Positions 1-9,207 of a stretch of 64,000 nucleotides of DNA are shown here, piece by piece; the stretch's first letter is position 1, and each line of letters opens with the position of its first letter. The position numbers were made by a program, and so were the translations under genes. Location: assembly GCA_963708715.1 (NCBI GenBank), contig CAVPSU010000002.1, positions 372,001 through 436,000 on the forward strand, given 5' to 3'. The DNA comes from DAIOEK01 sp963708715. Its GTDB lineage: Bacteria; Chloroflexota; Anaerolineae; Anaerolineales; Anaerolineaceae. Under the pieces are notes generated by a model. That model was given only the letters and a program-made list of their open reading frames with translations. It had not been told where the DNA came from and ran no database searches.

Positions 1-1
1 T

Positions 2-586
2 AAGCGTATTGGTCCCAATTTCCTGGATGCCGGTTTGGGCTGGGGTGGGTCCTGTTTTCCGAAAGATGTAAAAGCACTTGCTCATATAGCCGTGCTACAC
101 GGCACACATCCGCAGCTTCTTCAGGCGGTAATGGATATCAATCGGAACCAACGGCGCCGTGTGGTTCTGAAATTACGCAAGATCCTCGGCACATTGAACG
201 ATAAGACCATTGGTGTCTTGGGGCTTTCATTCAAGCCAAACACCGATGACATCCGGGAAGCTCCGGCATTGGAAGTGATCCATTTACTTCAAAACGAAGG
301 CGCCCGGATAAAGGCGTATGACCCGCAGGCAATGGACTTGATCGGTAAGGTGGACAAAAGGATCACGCTTTGCGAAACACCATATCAGGTTGCAGAAGGT
401 GCAGACGCATTGCTACTAGCCACAGAATGGAACGAATTTAAACAACTTGATTTCTCAAAAATCAAAGCCACCATGAAAAATGCGGTCCTGATCGATGGTA
501 GAAATTTGTATGACCCAGCGACTATGAAAGCACTAGGTTTTGCCTATCACGGTATTGGTCGCGGCTCGAATAACCACCACGATTGA
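2..586 (+). CDS. ugd: UDP-glucose 6-dehydrogenase, 3' part
   Basis: The gene enters from the left edge, so its N-terminal NAD-binding half is missing; about 194 C-terminal residues are present. The enzyme oxidises UDP-glucose to UDP-glucuronate with two NAD+ for cell-surface polysaccharide synthesis. The sequence shows the catalytic-cysteine motif GGSCFPKD near position 50, then the central helix with NRNQRRR and the C-terminal UDP-binding domain with GLSFKPNTDDIREAP and a late DGRNLYD motif. The frame is open to the first base, so there is no start in this window. A strong terminator follows the stop. A close relative such as UDP-N-acetylmannosamine dehydrogenase is possible, but the C-terminal motifs fit UDP-glucose dehydrogenase best. 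Confidence 0.93.
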   Translation, partial: KRIGPNFLDAGLGWGGSCFPKDVKALAHIAVLHGTHPQLLQAVMDINRNQRRRVVLKLRKILGTLNDKTIGVLGLSFKPNTDDIREAPALEVIHLLQNEGARIKAYDPQAMDLIGKVDKRITLCETPYQVAEGADALLLATEWNEFKQLDFSKIKATMKNAVLIDGRNLYDPATMKALGFAYHGIGRGSNNHHD

Positions 587-602
587 TCAAGCTACTTACC
601 CC

Positions 603-634
603 AAATAACCGGTCTTTTGACCGGTTATTTTTTT
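603..634 (+). terminator. Rho-independent terminator of ugd
   Basis: A 12-bp perfect stem (603-614 with 619-630, core ATAACCGGTC) with a TTTT loop runs directly into a T tract. It lies 16 nt after the ugd stop. Confidence 0.9.
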
Positions 635-660
635 AGAATGAAAACACCGTAGTCTGCTGA

Positions 661-688
661 TTGAGCCCTAATTGAATCATGCTAGAAT
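661..688 (+). promoter_or_regulatory. Possible promoter of the ABC-2 permease
   Basis: TTGAGC and TAGAAT are separated by 16 nt, 26 nt upstream of the GTG start of the permease and after the ugd terminator. This rests on a consensus match only. Confidence 0.35.
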
Positions 689-713
689 GAATCAGAATTT
701 ATCCGGAGGGTAT

Positions 714-1840
714 GTGCATACCCGATTAATAACAATCATCAGAAAAGAATTTATTCAAATCATACGCGACCCACGCACATTGGGTCTAACGTTTTTTTCC
801 CCATCGTGATGCTTTTTCTGCTTGGGTATGCTGCCACAAATGATGTTAGAAATATTCCTCTGGCGGTATACGACCAGGATAAATCCGCAGAATCTACCCG
901 GTTATTAGAAGCATACCAGGCTGCCGATTATTTTAAAATCGCTTATGACGTCAATTCTCCAGCTGAAATTCAGAGATTAATGGACAATGGTTCAGTTAAA
1001 GCAGGGATCATCATTCCACCCGATTATGCAGAGACAGTGTCCACTGGAGAAAAAACAGAAATAGCCTTCATCATTGATGGATCTGATCCTACATTAGCCA
1101 GTACCGCGCTTTCTGCTGCTACCTTGATCGGTCAGGCAAAATCAACGAAACTGGTTGCCAAGCAGATGATGCTGGTCGGACAGGGTCTGGATAGCACACT
1201 GGTGGAAGTCCGCACCCAGGTTTGGTATAACCCCGAACTTGTCTCGGCTAATTTTATGATCCCGGGCTTGATAGGTATGATCCTTCAATTCCTGACGACC
1301 ATGCTCACATCTACAGCCATCGTCAGGGAACGGGAGTACGGTACCATTGAACAACTGATCGTCACGCCCATTCGATCCTGGGAATTGGTTGTGGGTAAAC
1401 TGGTACCTTATGTATTAATCGGTTTTCTGGACTCAGTCGAGGTATTGGTAATTGGCGTGCTGGTCTTTCATATCACTATAAATGGCAATATCCTTCTTCT
1501 GTTGCTCCTCTGTGCCCTTTTCCTTGTAACCACATTGGGGATCGGGATATTAATATCAACCGTGGCGAAAACCCAACAGGAAGCCATGCTTACAACACTG
1601 ATGACGATCATGCCATCTATTTTCCTCTCCGGATTTTTCTTTCCTCTGGCTGCCATGCCCTCAGTATTACAGGCAATCAGCTATCTGATCCCGTTACGAT
1701 ATTTTCTGATCATAGACCGTGGAATTGTACTAAAAGGGGCTGGATTGGAATCGCTCTATTTTGAGGTGATACTCCTGGCAATTTACGGAATCCTTATTAT
1801 GGCTTTGGCAGCAATTCGATTTCGTAAGAAACTGGATTAA
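714..1840 (+). pseudogene. ABC-2 type transporter permease with frameshift
   Basis: This is the membrane subunit of an ABC-2 exporter of the YbhS/YhhJ type: an N-terminal membrane anchor, a large extracytoplasmic domain and five or six C-terminal helices. The true N-terminus begins at GTG 714 behind GGAGGG at 705-710 and reads HTRLITIIRKEF then IRDPRTLGLTFF, typical of the family. The frame then stops unless one base is restored in the T7 run at 792-798; after that the next frame continues with MLFLLGYAATND to the stop at 1840. The total length is one base short of a multiple of three. A protein starting at GTG 806 would lack its first helix. No ATP-binding subunit lies nearby, which is unusual because the two are normally adjacent. 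It could be a decayed gene or a homopolymer sequencing error. Confidence 0.8.
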
Positions 1841-1847
1841 GAGATTG

Positions 1848-2871
1848 TTACCATCGGGCGTGATGTTCTTCTGCCCATCCGGGGATGTGAGAGATCACGT
1901 ACTGTTGACCTGTCTCATCTTCGATCTTTCCTGAGTAATGTCCGATCAATTGATGCACTTCAGAGCGTAGGATCAGCGCTTCAGTTTTGGCAATCCGTTC
2001 GTAAATTGGTATAAAGGATAGATCGACCAGCGAATTGGTTATAGTTTTCAGTCTCCACGGCTTCATAAAATTCTTCGGATCATAATCAAAGCGGATCTCT
2101 TCCCCAATTTTTATCAGACGTCCATCGAGCAATATTCCATTTTCGGTAAATCCTGTCCCATCGGTCCACTTTCCGCCCAGGTTTACACCGACCGTATGAT
2201 CTCCTACCCGAGCAGAAAACGCACCCCAATTCCAGGAGCTGGCATACTTCCAAACTCCACGCCCGAAATCAAGGCAGGCGAAGCTGTCATACTGATCGAA
2301 TTGGATCAGACGGCTTCCGATTTGGACTTTTCCCGATACTGGCAGGCATTCCTGTTTGGATGTATATTGGTATCTATTTTGAACTCCAGGGAATTACCAC
2401 ATTTAGCGACTCATAACCGGGTGGTCGAAGAATGGAAAAATCAGCTTTCAGCGAGTGATCTCCAAACCGAGGGGATTCCACCGAAATAACGATTTGCTCT
2501 CTTTGATCAAGCAAATCAATATCCATGTTTTTATGGTGAAATGAGGCAGGTTCCTCCACATGGGTAGGCATTTTGAATCCTGCGCCGAACGGAGTCGTCA
2601 CCGTCTGTTCGATAAACTCATGCGTTTCAAAATCCAGGAAATAGGCAAATGCTAATCCCATATATGAAATATTGGACAATGTGATCGAGAAGAGATGGGT
2701 GGGGCTGGTGATACACCAATAATTCCAATGTTTTTTACGTAACCAATGGTGATTCAGGTTGCAATGATGAACCGGAATTCTGGACCAGCCTATCGCCGCT
2801 GGATTTAGATTTCCATTTCGATCACAGAGATCGACAGGTTGATATAGTTCTCTCTCATGAGTGTATGCCAT
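1848..2871 (-). pseudogene. DUF2804 family protein with frameshift
   Basis: The protein of about 340 residues matches the DUF2804 pattern: an N-terminal RELYQPVDLCDRNG, a middle with SYMGLAFAYFLDFETHEF, then CLDFGRGVWKYASSWNWG and a C-terminal FMKPWRL then LRSEVHQLIGHYSG. The family's biochemical role is unknown to me; it resembles lipocalin-like or carotenoid-hydratase-related folds, but that is weak. The start is ATG 2871 behind an AGAGGGG box. The first frame stops at 2374 (after IPWSSK) and the remainder is open in the +1 frame from about 2380, so one extra base is present. Removing one A of the run at 2377-2380 gives a continuous IPWSSNRYQY. Both halves are well conserved, so recent damage or a sequencing error is likely. 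Confidence 0.8.
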
Positions 2872-2910
2872 TGACCCCTCTGCCAGAATCTGTGTATTTA
2901 ATTCAAAGGA

Positions 2911-3291
2911 TTATTGGCTGAAGAAGACAGCTGCCCACACTTCCCAGTTTTGATACGCCTGTGGGGTGGCGATGACTTCGGGTGTAGGTTGGGGGGTAAA
3001 GTTTTTGTCCGGTAGCATGACAACCGGGTGATCGCCGGGTCGGGCCATGAAGGCTTCCTCGCGCGCCCATTTCTCGACGGCTGCATCGGAATTGGCATAA
3101 GCGATCTGAGTCTGTAACGCTTGTTCGGTATTTTTGACAATCAAAACCTGGGTAGCCATCGTATCCCGTTCCGCAGACAATCGTAGATACTCCTCCACCC
3201 GATGGTTCAAATCCAGAAGGAGATAAGCAATAAATATTAATCCTAAAACTGCCAGGGCTTTCTTTCCGCTGGAAATAAAGTTTTGCATCAT
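2911..3291 (-). CDS. FtsB/DivIC-like septum formation initiator protein
   Basis: A small bitopic membrane protein of 126 residues. A short cytoplasmic head is followed by one transmembrane helix at about residues 10-30 (LAVLGLIFIAYLLLDL), a coiled coil at about 32-70 with ERDTMATQVLIVKNTEQALQ, and a C-terminal segment with VEKWAREEAFMARPGDHPV, the usual 'W-A-R-E-x-x-x-x-x-P-G-E' signature of the FtsB/DivIC group. These proteins form the FtsLB divisome complex. I chose ATG 3291 or 3288 because GGAG lies 10 nt upstream; a longer start at 3336 would run into the tRNA terminator. The gene is 39 nt upstream of the DUF2804 gene and could be cotranscribed with it. Confidence 0.8.
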   Translation of the reverse strand: MMQNFISSGKKALAVLGLIFIAYLLLDLNHRVEEYLRLSAERDTMATQVLIVKNTEQALQTQIAYANSDAAVEKWAREEAFMARPGDHPVVMLPDKNFTPQPTPEVIATPQAYQNWEVWAAVFFSQ

Positions 3292-3336
3292 CGCTATCTT
3301 ACTCCGTTTAAAATTCTGATGCAAGTTGTTTACCAA

Positions 3337-3362
3337 TAAAAAACCCCGTTTGAAAACGGGGG
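3337..3362 (-). terminator. Terminator of tRNA-Leu(CAG)
   Basis: On the minus strand an 8-bp stem CCCCGTTT/AAACGGGG is followed by six T residues, four bases after the tRNA 3' end. Confidence 0.88.
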
Positions 3363-3365
3363 TTG

Positions 3366-3449
<84 letters not shown>

Positions 3450-3684
3450 TTGCGTTTTGAATTTTATCCCGTTTTACCCGTTTGTCAATGTTATATGCAT
3501 CAGGTGATGTTTTCCTATGCGAATTATGGCATACTATATGCATCCTGGCAAGTGATAGATATACGCATATGAACTCATCAATTATTTTCCACCTGGATAC
3601 TCAATCATTCACCAGAAACCGCCTGGATCCTATCCGCTCACCTGCCGATCTAGGTCTCAGTAACCTTCAGCAGGTTGATAATCA

Positions 3685-4752
3685 ATGAATAGATTAGTTT
3701 ATCCGATACGTTGGATACTTTTAGCAATTCTTACACTGCTGGTTGCCTGCACTCTTCCGGTAACTCTGCAGGACGATCAAAATAAATCGGTATCTGGTCA
3801 GATGCCTCAATTTCAAATTGCCACACGTGATATCAATGCCACGGTAACACCCACCCCATTTCAACCGGCAGAAAATAAACCTTCGCCTACATCAACGGTA
3901 GGAAGTACCCCCACTCGAATGGTAAAAACGCCCACCCCATTACCAACCTCACCGGTTTTGATGGAAGGAGGTGTGGACCGAATCCCGCAATCACCTGATC
4001 AGGTGAATATCCTGGTGCTTGGATCAGATTATCGCCCGGGAGCAGGATTCAGGACAGATATCATTCTGTTGGTGAGTTTGAATCCAAAAACTGGTAAAGG
4101 CAGCCTGGTATCTTTCCCACGAGATCTGTACCTTACATTACCCGGTCGAGGGTTTGAGCGAATCAATACAGCCATGGTCTATGGTGGATTTGAAATGATG
4201 CAACAAACATTTGAATACAATCTTGGAATCCACCCTGATTATTATGTGCTAACTGATTTTTCCGGTTTTATTACTATTGTAGACACCCTGGGAGGGGTTG
4301 ATATTCAGGCAGAAAAAACCTTATCGGATTGGTGCGATCTGCCATCAGGACGTAAGGGATACTGCACGATCGAAGCTGGAGAAAACCATCTTAATGGAGA
4401 AATGGCTTTATGGTATGTACGCTCCCGATATTCCACGAGTGATTTTGATCGGGGCAGGCGAGCTCAGGAACTCATCCGTGGATTATTCACTAAATTAATG
4501 TCCTTTGATGCATTAACCAAAGCACCGGATTTGTACCAGCAATATCAAAGCAGCGTTGAGATGAATATCCCTCTGGAAAAGATCTCAGAACTCCTACCGC
4601 TGAGTCTAACCCTACCTAAAGATGGAAATTTTCGCCAGTTTATGATCGGTCCAGACCAGGTAAATGTCTGGATCCCACCTTCCGGCGCTTATTTATTGCT
4701 TCCAAATCAGGACGCAATTCGATCCATGCTCATCGAGGCATTTACATTTTAG
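3685..4752 (+). CDS. LytR-CpsA-Psr (LCP) family lipoprotein
   Basis: A cell-wall glycopolymer ligase family member of 355 residues. The N-terminus MNRLVYPIRWILLAILTL ends in a lipobox LVAC with Cys22, so it is probably a lipoprotein rather than the usual single-helix anchor. A Thr-Pro linker of about 70 residues follows, then the LCP domain at about 105-285 with VNILVLGSDYR, FRTDIILLVSLNP, SFPRDLYL, RINTAMVYGG and the conserved YVRSRYSTSDFDRGRRAQEL. LCP enzymes move undecaprenyl-linked polymers onto peptidoglycan. The gene sits alone downstream of a 235-nt spacer in which I see no clear element, and it is followed after 64 nt by a recombinase gene. Confidence 0.9.
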   Translation: MNRLVYPIRWILLAILTLLVACTLPVTLQDDQNKSVSGQMPQFQIATRDINATVTPTPFQPAENKPSPTSTVGSTPTRMVKTPTPLPTSPVLMEGGVDRIPQSPDQVNILVLGSDYRPGAGFRTDIILLVSLNPKTGKGSLVSFPRDLYLTLPGRGFERINTAMVYGGFEMMQQTFEYNLGIHPDYYVLTDFSGFITIVDTLGGVDIQAEKTLSDWCDLPSGRKGYCTIEAGENHLNGEMALWYVRSRYSTSDFDRGRRAQELIRGLFTKLMSFDALTKAPDLYQQYQSSVEMNIPLEKISELLPLSLTLPKDGNFRQFMIGPDQVNVWIPPSGAYLLLPNQDAIRSMLIEAFTF

Positions 4753-4816
4753 CCTTTATATAGCGAGTCAGCCAAACGGTGGACATGCAACCAGAATTTT
4801 CAGGAGGAAAGTAACC

Positions 4817-5716
4817 ATGAACCCAACTTTACAGACTGCCCACATTACACCGGCAACAACATTGATCCCGGCAATAAACGCCTGGAAGTATTATATGGAT
4901 GACCAGAAACGGTCGATCCATACGATCAAAGCCTTTGGAGCTGATGTTTTACTCCTGGCTGAATACCTTCCTGCCGACAAAACGATAGGAAACATTACCA
5001 CTGATGAAATAAACAACTACGTACAATGGCTCGAAAAGGGGCGGAATATTCCCTGCAGCCCAAAAAGTCTTTCTCGGCGAATTACTGCAGTGAAGTCATT
5101 CTTTGGCTGGTTGCACAAGAACAGTGTGCTGGTTATGAATCCGGCTGAAAAAGTATTACAGCAATCCGTGATCAGCCCGCTGGCAGAAGTGCTTACCAAA
5201 TCAGAGGTGGACCTGCTCTATGAAGCCGGGAATCATTTACGGAAGGCGATAAAAGCCGATGCAAGATCGTATGTATTATTTGGTCTTATCATCGAAACTG
5301 GGATCAAGAAGGGTGAATGTCTCGGAATAGATATCAATCATCTGGATGTTTCATCAGAGTCTGAAGCAACCTTGTTCGTCCGCTATACAAATCCGGCTTA
5401 TAGATTCAAGGAAAGAAAAATATCCATTTCCCAGGAATGGGTAGAAGCCTATCGGGAATATTTACAACAATATCATTTAGTAGACAAATTATTTCCCTGG
5501 TCACCCCGACGCCTGGAATATATTTTGGAAGATCTGGGCGAAGCAGCAGGATTAGGTAAACATGTATCCTTCGATATGTGCCGCTGGACCTCTGCCTTGC
5601 AAGATTATAAAACCGGGATGGATACAGAAAAGATCCGACAGAAATTAGGGATCTCAAAAATCCAATGGCGTGAGATCTATATGAAATTGAAAGAACTAGC
5701 AGTAAAGACTGCTTAA
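4817..5716 (+). CDS. Tyrosine recombinase-like protein, degenerate active site
   Basis: The 299-residue protein has the XerC/D layout: an N-terminal SAM-like core-binding domain at about 15-115 (IHTIKAFGADVLLLAEYL, SLSRRITAVKSFFGWL) and a C-terminal catalytic domain from about 130. The nucleophile Tyr288 is present in REIYMKLKEL, and Arg256 of the second arginine box is present in MCRWTSA. The first catalytic arginine is replaced by Lys164 (TGIKKGECLG instead of TGLR), and the usual His before and after Arg256 are Asp and Trp. Activity is therefore doubtful. The start at ATG 4817 follows a perfect AGGAGG at 4802-4807. No attachment site or prophage gene is nearby, so it is probably a chromosomal paralogue rather than part of a mobile element. 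Confidence 0.75.
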   Translation: MNPTLQTAHITPATTLIPAINAWKYYMDDQKRSIHTIKAFGADVLLLAEYLPADKTIGNITTDEINNYVQWLEKGRNIPCSPKSLSRRITAVKSFFGWLHKNSVLVMNPAEKVLQQSVISPLAEVLTKSEVDLLYEAGNHLRKAIKADARSYVLFGLIIETGIKKGECLGIDINHLDVSSESEATLFVRYTNPAYRFKERKISISQEWVEAYREYLQQYHLVDKLFPWSPRRLEYILEDLGEAAGLGKHVSFDMCRWTSALQDYKTGMDTEKIRQKLGISKIQWREIYMKLKELAVKTA

Positions 5717-5762
5717 ACTACTACAGCGTTTGTTAAACCTGAAAGGGAATAGTGAACCAGAT

Positions 5763-7205
5763 CTATATTAGGGTGCGCTTCTTATTCTCGTTTATCATTC
5801 GGATGCGCAAGATCTGCTTTGTCTCGGGAGTTACCCTGGCAGACTCGGAAATCTGAATTCCCGGAACCCAAATGATTCCCCTTGTGTCTTTTATCAAGGG
5901 ATAATGAGCGCGGGAATTTGCGGGGATTTTATGATTGATGAACAGGTCGGATACTTTGATCGTTTGTCCTCCCCCACCAAGTGGGGAGAAGCGGTCGCCT
6001 GGCGACCGTACTGATATTGATACCGGTTGCAGAATTCGAGCAAAATCCAACCATGCATCCCACTTTCCAGCAGAATGAATTGTATCGAAGGTAATTTGTG
6101 ACATATCACACAGCTCAGACATGCAAGTCCAGCCATTTTTGAATTGTACAAACCAGGGTATCGTGAAGTTGATTGATTCAGCCAGCTGAGGATAATCCAG
6201 AACCGGTACCTCCGCCTCATTATTCAGCAGGAATAATTGATCTTTATCTAGGAACACTCGCAAACCCGAACCGAGATCCTGATGATTTGATCGAGTAGGT
6301 TGATCAACAAATTCCACGACTCGTTTTACCAAAACAAAATCAATATCCCTACCGTCCATCTTTAGCTGACGAATTGCCTTTCGAATAATGCGGTATCGAA
6401 GTCCAAGGTCGAGATTACGAAATATGTTTGTTCGAAATGATAGATATCCATTTCCGACACTCACTTGTAACCTTTCCCAGGTAGAATCCACCAATTGATC
6501 AAGGATGTTCGAATCTGCACGTAAAGTTTCAATCGAGTTCAGTAGTACTTGCTGGAACCGTGGATTGACCGTTTCGATTTGGGGCATCAATGTGAGCCTT
6601 AACCAATTACGAAAATAGGATGGATCACGATTTGTTGCATCATCCACAAATGGGAGCTGGTTTATCCGGCAATATTCCAGTAGATCCTGTTTCCACACTT
6701 GGAGAAGGGGTCTGACAAGGGGAATAGATGGATCAAATTCTGATAGAATTGTCCGGGCTGCCATTCCTTTCAAACCATCCAATCCAGAACCACGGATGAA
6801 ATGCATCAAAACTGTTTCTGCCTGATCATTGCCATGGTGGGCAGTGACCAGCACAGTTGCATCCGTCTTTTTCGCAGCCGAAAACAAGAAGCGGTACCGA
6901 AGAATCCGTGCGGCTTCTTCAATACTGATATGATTCACTTGTGCATACCGCGGCACATCCATGGTATCCATCTCACAATGGATATTCTGGCGTAGACATA
7001 ATTCTCGGACAAAATTTGCGTCTCTGGCAGCTTCCGGTCTTATTTGATGGTTGAAGTGCAAAGCTACGACCGGGTATCCCAGCGCGGAAAGGAGATGGAG
7101 GAGGGCGACACTATCCGCTCCGCCAGAAACCGCCACCGCCAGCCGATCACCTGGATTGATTTGGCATTGTTCTTGCAAAATTTGAGATATATGAAGTAAA
7201 TTCAT
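5763..7205 (-). CDS. tilS: tRNA(Ile)-lysidine synthase
   Basis: TilS adds lysine to C34 of tRNA-Ile(CAU) so that it reads AUA codons; the gene is normally essential. The 480-residue protein has the N-terminal PP-loop ATPase with the AVSGGADSVALLHLL motif at about residue 25, FNHQIRPEA and TAHHGNDQAETVLMHFIRGSGLDGL. The C-terminal TilS domains carry the late RSPGDRFSPLGGGG and KVSDLFINHKIP motifs. I chose ATG 7205 because a TATAAT box lies 8 nt upstream, leaving no room for a ribosome-binding site (a leaderless start). A TTG at 7211 is the only alternative. It converges with the recombinase gene. Confidence 0.93.
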   Translation of the reverse strand: MNLLHISQILQEQCQINPGDRLAVAVSGGADSVALLHLLSALGYPVVALHFNHQIRPEAARDANFVRELCLRQNIHCEMDTMDVPRYAQVNHISIEEAARILRYRFLFSAAKKTDATVLVTAHHGNDQAETVLMHFIRGSGLDGLKGMAARTILSEFDPSIPLVRPLLQVWKQDLLEYCRINQLPFVDDATNRDPSYFRNWLRLTLMPQIETVNPRFQQVLLNSIETLRADSNILDQLVDSTWERLQVSVGNGYLSFRTNIFRNLDLGLRYRIIRKAIRQLKMDGRDIDFVLVKRVVEFVDQPTRSNHQDLGSGLRVFLDKDQLFLLNNEAEVPVLDYPQLAESINFTIPWFVQFKNGWTCMSELCDMSQITFDTIHSAGKWDAWLDFARILQPVSISVRSPGDRFSPLGGGGQTIKVSDLFINHKIPANSRAHYPLIKDTRGIIWVPGIQISESARVTPETKQILRIRMINENKKRTLI

Positions 7206-7213
7206 CCGCAAAG

Positions 7214-7219
7214 ATTATA
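7214..7219 (-). promoter_or_regulatory. -10 box of tilS, leaderless start
   Basis: A perfect TATAAT on the minus strand lies 8 nt before ATG 7205, which would place the transcription start at or within a base or two of the start codon. No convincing -35 box or Shine-Dalgarno sequence is visible. Confidence 0.6.
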
Positions 7220-7287
7220 GCATTATCAAAATTCTTACATATAATTAATTAATCAACACACGGATATTTAACCGTCACGAGGAAAAC

Positions 7288-8439
7288 ATGCCAGAAAAAA
7301 TTTTGATTGTGGATGACGATATCGAGACCCTGCGCTTGGTGGGTTTGATGCTGCAGCGTCAAGGGTACCGGATCGTAGCAGCCAATAATGGTCAACAGGC
7401 TTTGTCAATGTCAAAAATTGAACTGCCAGATCTGATCTTGTTAGATATTATGATGCCGGATATGGATGGATATGAAGTTACGAAACAGATCCGGGCAGAA
7501 GAAAGCACAAAGACGATCCCGATCATCATGTTCACTGCAAAAAGCATGGTGGACGATAAAGTGGCTGGATTTGATGCCGGAGTGGATGATTATCTAACAA
7601 AACCTACCCACCCTGCCGAACTAACTGCCCATGTTCGGGCGCTCCTGGCAAGAAATGTGAAACGATCTTCAGAAATGCCTGTAATGAAAGGATTGGTTTG
7701 TGCTGTTCTTGCTGCGAAAGGTGGGATAGGCACAACAACCCTGGCGGTAAATGTGGGTGTTGCCTTGCGTCAACGAACCAAAAGTGACGTAATTGTGGCG
7801 GAGATGCGCCCATCGCAAGGTACCCTTGGCATTGATCTGGGGTACACCAATGTCACTGAACTAAGTCGATTATTAAAACACTCCGCCAACGAGATCACAC
7901 AGAGTATGGTGGAGAACGAGCTTGTCTTACATTCATCGGGGATCAGATTACTTCTTGCCTCCTATCAACCAAAAGATATCGAGTTTGTGAACGCAACCGA
8001 TCGAATCACCGCCATTATCAAGCATCTTTCCAGCCTGGCTCAGTATGTTATCCTGGATCTCGGGGCGAATATTCTCCCTGGAGTTGACAGCGTTTACAAT
8101 CTTTGTACGGAAGCTATCCTGGTCGTGGAACCGATGCCAAATACGATTGCGAGGACGAAAGTGTTCCTCGATGAGCTATCAGATAGAGGATTCAGTAAAT
8201 CCAGAGTTCTGACGTTGGTACTCATCAACCGGATTCGTTCAGATATTCAAATGTCTTGGACCCAAGTCCAGGAAGCGCTGGGAATCCCCATCACCTCGAT
8301 CATCACTCCTGCTCCCGAGTTGGCATATCAGGCATGTTCCCGCAATACACCGATGATACTTGCCCAGCCGGACGGCATTGTCGCTCAGCAGTTTGTCAAA
8401 ATCGCCAGCGCAATTGCCCAGCGAGGACCGCAAAAATAA
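7288..8439 (+). CDS. Response regulator receiver fused to CpaE/MinD-like ATPase
   Basis: A 383-residue protein. Residues 4-120 form a CheY-like receiver with acidic pair Asp9/Asp10, phospho-acceptor Asp53 (LILLDIMMPDMDG), the MFTAKS switch threonine and LTKP. Residues 133-380 form a ParA/MinD-superfamily ATPase with a deviant Walker A, AAKGGIGTTTLAVN (Lys144); the second P-loop lysine is Thr, as in CpaE. Related proteins localise Flp/Tad pilus machinery or act in two-component signalling, but no pilus genes are in the window. The start at ATG 7288 follows a GAGGAAA box. The sirtuin gene starts directly after the stop and a histidine kinase follows, so phosphorylation by that kinase is a reasonable inference. 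Confidence 0.85.
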   Translation: MPEKILIVDDDIETLRLVGLMLQRQGYRIVAANNGQQALSMSKIELPDLILLDIMMPDMDGYEVTKQIRAEESTKTIPIIMFTAKSMVDDKVAGFDAGVDDYLTKPTHPAELTAHVRALLARNVKRSSEMPVMKGLVCAVLAAKGGIGTTTLAVNVGVALRQRTKSDVIVAEMRPSQGTLGIDLGYTNVTELSRLLKHSANEITQSMVENELVLHSSGIRLLLASYQPKDIEFVNATDRITAIIKHLSSLAQYVILDLGANILPGVDSVYNLCTEAILVVEPMPNTIARTKVFLDELSDRGFSKSRVLTLVLINRIRSDIQMSWTQVQEALGIPITSIITPAPELAYQACSRNTPMILAQPDGIVAQQFVKIASAIAQRGPQK

Positions 8440-9207
8440 GTGAAAAAACAGGATGCGGAATTATCCCTCATTGAAAAGACTGCCAGGCTGCTTCAACAAT
8501 CTAGCCTGGCAGTAATTTTTACCGGAGCGGGTATTTCTACTCCGTCTGGGATTCCTGACTTTCGTAGTGCCCGATCTGGTTTGTGGGAGAACGATGATCC
8601 GATGGAAGTTGCATCCCTAACTTCTTTCAATAACACACCTGGGAAATTTTTTAATTGGCTGAAGCCGCTCGCAGAAAAAATCACACAGGCAAAACCGAAT
8701 CCTGCTCACCATGCAATCGCAAAATTAGAAGAGGCAGGCTTTCTCAAAGCTGTTATCACTCAAAATATTGACCATCTCCATCAAGATGCCGGGTCAAAAC
8801 ATGTTTTAGAATTGCATGGCAGCATGCAAACTTGCACTTGTTCCATTTGTCATAAACAATACCAGAGTTCTCCCTTCCTGCCCCAATTTATTCAAAACAA
8901 TGAAATTCCCCGTTGCCTGATCTGTAATGGTATATTAAAGCCGGATATAGTCTTATTTGAAGAGTTACTCCCGCTAAAAACATGGGATGAAGCCAATACA
9001 TTAGGTATGAATTGTGACCTATTCCTAGTGGCAGGATCATCGCTTGAAGTTATCCCTGCTTCCACAATACCGATGATGGCAGTAAGAACAGGAGCACGAT
9101 TGGTAATTCTGAACCGGACGATCACTCACCTTGATCCACAAGCGTCCATTATTATTCATGAAGATCTTGTAGATATCCTTCCGGAAATCGTGGAAAGGTT
9201 GCAATGA
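8440..9207 (+). CDS. cobB: Sir2-family NAD-dependent protein deacylase
   Basis: A sirtuin of 255 residues that removes acyl groups from lysines using NAD+. The sequence shows the NAD-binding GAGISTPSGIPDFRS, the QNIDHLHQDAG motif, the catalytic His in ELHGS, two zinc-binding pairs (CTCSIC and CLIC) and the late GSSLEVIPAS. It starts with GTG immediately after the TAA of the receiver-ATPase gene and overlaps the histidine kinase start by 4 nt, so the three genes are probably translated together. A link to acetyl-CoA synthetase control is known for the family, but the context here suggests signalling. Confidence 0.92.
   Translation: MKKQDAELSLIEKTARLLQQSSLAVIFTGAGISTPSGIPDFRSARSGLWENDDPMEVASLTSFNNTPGKFFNWLKPLAEKITQAKPNPAHHAIAKLEEAGFLKAVITQNIDHLHQDAGSKHVLELHGSMQTCTCSICHKQYQSSPFLPQFIQNNEIPRCLICNGILKPDIVLFEELLPLKTWDEANTLGMNCDLFLVAGSSLEVIPASTIPMMAVRTGARLVILNRTITHLDPQASIIIHEDLVDILPEIVERLQ

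Noticed and set aside
3482..3688. A 68-residue reading frame before the LCP gene
   Set aside because: No ribosome-binding site and no protein-like composition; it lies in the spacer after tRNA-Leu and overlaps the LCP start.
4664..4816. A longer N-terminus for the recombinase
   Set aside because: It would overlap the LCP gene, while ATG 4817 has a perfect AGGAGG.
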